Assembly: GCA_002491115.1 (NCBI GenBank)
Contig: DKVI01000104.1
Location: 1 to 34,269 of the forward strand
Reading direction: 5' to 3'
Source: Lachnospiraceae bacterium UBA7182
Lineage (GTDB): Bacteria > Bacillota > Clostridia > Lachnospirales > Lachnospiraceae
Length of the DNA stretch: 34,269 bases
Shown: piece after piece, positions 32,467 through 34,269 of the stretch
Layout: each line of letters starts with the position of its first letter
Numbering within the stretch: position 1 is the first letter of the stretch
Program-made: the position numbers and the translations under genes
The notes under the pieces: model-generated
What the model saw: the letters and a program-made list of their open reading frames with translations, nothing else
What the model was told of the DNA's origin: nothing
Database searches by the model: none

Positions 32467-33621
32467 CTATACAAGGGCTGCAGCAATGCTCTTCTTTAAC
32501 TGCATATATGCCTCATATGTCGGAGCCGTACCTTCAAGAAAACCACTCTGATATGCGTCACTCTTCTTGATATCATTTCTTTTCAGTATGTTAGATAGAT
32601 TCTCTACTGTAATGCCATTGCTATTTCTGGTAATGAATATGCTGTCATTTCGATCATATTCATCAAGCAATTCCGGATAATGTGTAGAGAAGATAAGTGT
32701 TCCACCATTTTTATTCAGCTTGTTATCCATGAAAAATCGCATCAGCGTTGTAACAATTTCTTTATTGAAATGGTTCTCAACTTCATCCACAACAATATAC
32801 CCACCACTTTGCAATACTTCCTGCGCCAGAGTAAAAGTAATCATTCCTTTTACTGTACCTGATGAAAGATAGTTGTTCAATTCCACTGGATTATTAAGAA
32901 GAATTTCCTCTTTCCCTTTAAATTTCAGATGGATGAATGTCCTTTTATCCCTTTCAACAAAATGCAGTCTCTCGATTGTTGAATCCAGGAATGTAATGAC
33001 CTCTGCAGGTATATCTTCTACAAATGGAAGAACATTTTCATTCGTATATTTCAAAAGATTTACAATACACGCATGTTCCTTCGTTTTTTTATTTCTGGCA
33101 ATCATTATACTTACATCATCAGATAAGAATTCCTCCTGGCTGCTTCTGATCATTGCCGGCTCTCTCCCACCAAAATCAAGCATTGCCTTACGGGTAGTTA
33201 CCTCATCTACATTTTTTGTCCATAAAGACTCTGAAACGATACTGTAGCTTACTCCTTCCGACTTACTCTTATGAGATGTAATAATCGTTGCCAATCGACA
33301 TATCTCATTCGACTTTCTGGAAAAGAAATACATATTCAGTTTGACCTCTTTTGCATCTCCCAATATATCTCTGGTCTCAATGTGGTTAATTGGTTCATTA
33401 TTAATCATTTCTAAAACAAGCAAAATAACTTTTAGAACTGATGTCTTCCCAGATGCATTGATGCCAATAAATCCATTTGCAGAATTCAAATAAATATTTG
33501 AAAATAATGGATACAAAATATTCTTATGTTCTTCCGAGACTCTCTGCTGCGCATAAAAGCTCAAATCCAGTTTTTCCTTGAATAATGGTAATCCTTCTGC
33601 TGTAATGCGAAGAAGCTTCAT
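32467..33621 (-). CDS. AAA/ABC-type ATPase (AAA_15/AAA_21, OLD-like)
   Basis: 384 residues from the ATG at 33621 (MKLLRITAEGLPLFKEKLDL), with GGGGGTAGTT before it; a longer frame to 33756 crosses the promoter and is rejected. Walker A GINASGKT (53-60), an LSSG signature in YLSSGTVKGM, Walker B YIVVDEVENHF and the H-loop STHYPELLDE mark an SMC/ABC-like ATPase of the kind found in OLD, PARIS and RloA-type defence systems. The gene is followed by a small partner, so a two-component defence or abortive-infection module is likely by inference. A 14-bp direct repeat flanks its leader. Confidence 0.85.
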   Translation of the reverse strand: MKLLRITAEGLPLFKEKLDLSFYAQQRVSEEHKNILYPLFSNIYLNSANGFIGINASGKTSVLKVILLVLEMINNEPINHIETRDILGDAKEVKLNMYFFSRKSNEICRLATIITSHKSKSEGVSYSIVSESLWTKNVDEVTTRKAMLDFGGREPAMIRSSQEEFLSDDVSIMIARNKKTKEHACIVNLLKYTNENVLPFVEDIPAEVITFLDSTIERLHFVERDKRTFIHLKFKGKEEILLNNPVELNNYLSSGTVKGMITFTLAQEVLQSGGYIVVDEVENHFNKEIVTTLMRFFMDNKLNKNGGTLIFSTHYPELLDEYDRNDSIFITRNSNGITVENLSNILKRNDIKKSDAYQSGFLEGTAPTYEAYMQLKKSIAAALV

Positions 33622-33637
33622 AACTACCCCCAACAAA

Positions 33638-33715
33638 TTATAAACGTTTTTAGTGTTTTTATTTTCTTTTTTCATAAACAGTATACCACTACATTTATAA
33701 TTTATCAACGTTTTT
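33638..33715. repeat. 14-bp direct repeat around the ATPase promoter
   Basis: TTATAAACGTTTTT (33638-33651) and TTATCAACGTTTTT (33702-33715) match at 13 of 14 positions, 64 bp apart on the plus strand. One copy covers the -35, the other lies in the leader 17 bp before the start codon. A possible operator pair. Confidence 0.45.
33680..33708 (-). promoter_or_regulatory. ATPase operon promoter
   Basis: TTGATA (33703-33708) and TATACT (33680-33685) on the minus strand, 17-bp spacer. The -35 lies within one copy of a 14-bp direct repeat (33702-33715). Confidence 0.65.
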
Positions 33716-33752
33716 TCTGTTTTTATTTTTCCACACTTCTCCTTGGGAATTT

Positions 33753-34269
33753 TCATAAATGCCCATCCACAAAAAACTGATTTTTCTGACGGGTTCCTTC
33801 TGCATAGATCTCACAGTTCTGCGCTTTATAATCCAGAAGATACCGATTATATAAACGCATTTCAAAAAGCCGGTTCGCAATCTGGACGGAAGAATCCTGT
33901 ATCTTCACAAATCCAAACATGATCGCATTACGAACTGCGGCATCATCCGCATTATACGGGATACTCTGACCCTGAAAAAGCAGACGTGAAATAACCGTAT
34001 TCAGTCCCGGAAACTGTTCCAGTTTGTTGATCAGGGAATCAAATAACGGATTGTTGTCTTCCAGCAGTATCTTGACGGCTGAGAGGAATCCATCCTCTGT
34101 CCATGCAGCATGTCGATCCGAATACGCCCCGCTGCTCCCAATATGTTCATCCATACATTTGCAAAGCCAGGAAACAAGATACGGATAGCCGGATGTATAA
34201 TTATAAAGCAGCGATGCCATCCGGCCAATGTCCATTCCGGTATGATCAGCTCTGACGCTTAAATTAATA
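33753..34269 (-). CDS. AAA-like domain protein, partial, C-terminally truncated
   Basis: The 5' part lies beyond the window; the frame is open to the edge (LSVRADHTG before the first in-window Met at 34235). The visible part, SLLYNYTSGYPYLVSWLCKC, AAWTEDGFLSAVKILL, LLFQGQSIPYN and IMFGFVKI, then NRLFEMRLYNRYL and NQFFVDGHL, matches the middle of the AAA proteins whose members usually continue into a PD-(D/E)XK domain. Here a TGA comes directly after GHL, and no remnant of the nuclease part follows; the ATPase promoter starts 45 bp later. Probably a truncated, inactive copy. Confidence 0.75.
   Translation of the reverse strand, partial: INLSVRADHTGMDIGRMASLLYNYTSGYPYLVSWLCKCMDEHIGSSGAYSDRHAAWTEDGFLSAVKILLEDNNPLFDSLINKLEQFPGLNTVISRLLFQGQSIPYNADDAAVRNAIMFGFVKIQDSSVQIANRLFEMRLYNRYLLDYKAQNCEIYAEGTRQKNQFFVDGHL

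Overview
The window looks like a chromosomal segment of an anaerobic, endospore-forming gut Firmicute, most likely Lachnospiraceae. The evidence is a sporulation cluster (spoIIGA, sigE, sigG and a YlmC/YmxH protein), rubrerythrin, a split purine pathway (stand-alone IMP cyclohydrolase and AICAR formyltransferase), a Firmicute-type galT, a large BspA-like surface protein, and clear GGAGG ribosome sites with TTGaca/TATAAT promoters. This assignment is inference from gene content; no rRNA or tRNA gene is visible.

Layout. 1-7.8 kb: an intact AAA-ATPase-like/PD-(D/E)XK protein, convergent with a roughly 1935-residue secreted protein built from 26-residue (78-bp) BspA/DUF285 repeats. 7.9-16 kb: core genes, mostly on the minus strand: a membrane-anchored lipase-like hydrolase, efp, nrdR-aroK, spoIIGA-sigE and ftsZ-aroE. 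The YlmC-like gene and sigG lie on the plus strand, so sigG converges on sigE with 3 bp between stop codons. 16.2-19.4 kb: a GntP-type permease and an IlvD/Edd-family dehydratase, probably a sugar-acid module. 19.5-24.1 kb: a small Lys/Ala-rich DUF6465-like protein under a consensus promoter, a MATE transporter with a 51-residue ORF behind it and a divergent AraC regulator, a Uma2-like protein and a second, related AraC regulator. 24.2-29.7 kb: galK-galT, then a ZTP (pfl) riboswitch with its own promoter and terminator controlling the two last-step purine genes, then convergent rubrerythrin. 29.8-34.3 kb: an AT-richer accessory segment with a decayed AAA-ATPase-like pseudogene, an Xre-type regulator followed by a 42-residue CxxC ORF, a HAD phosphatase, an ATPase/small-partner pair resembling two-gene defence systems, and the truncated 3' end of another AAA protein running off the window.

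How genes work together. SpoIIGA is the protease that matures pro-sigma-E, and its gene has a promoter with the abnormal 21-bp spacer and Spo0A-box-like sequence expected of a spoIIG promoter. The ZTP riboswitch senses the substrate (as Z nucleotide) of the enzyme pair it controls. GalK and GalT are consecutive Leloir enzymes; no galE is present here. The most unusual material is in the last 5 kb: small coupled ORFs, apparent in-frame deletions and a 14-bp direct repeat flanking the start of the ATPase operon suggest a mobile or defence-related region under decay.
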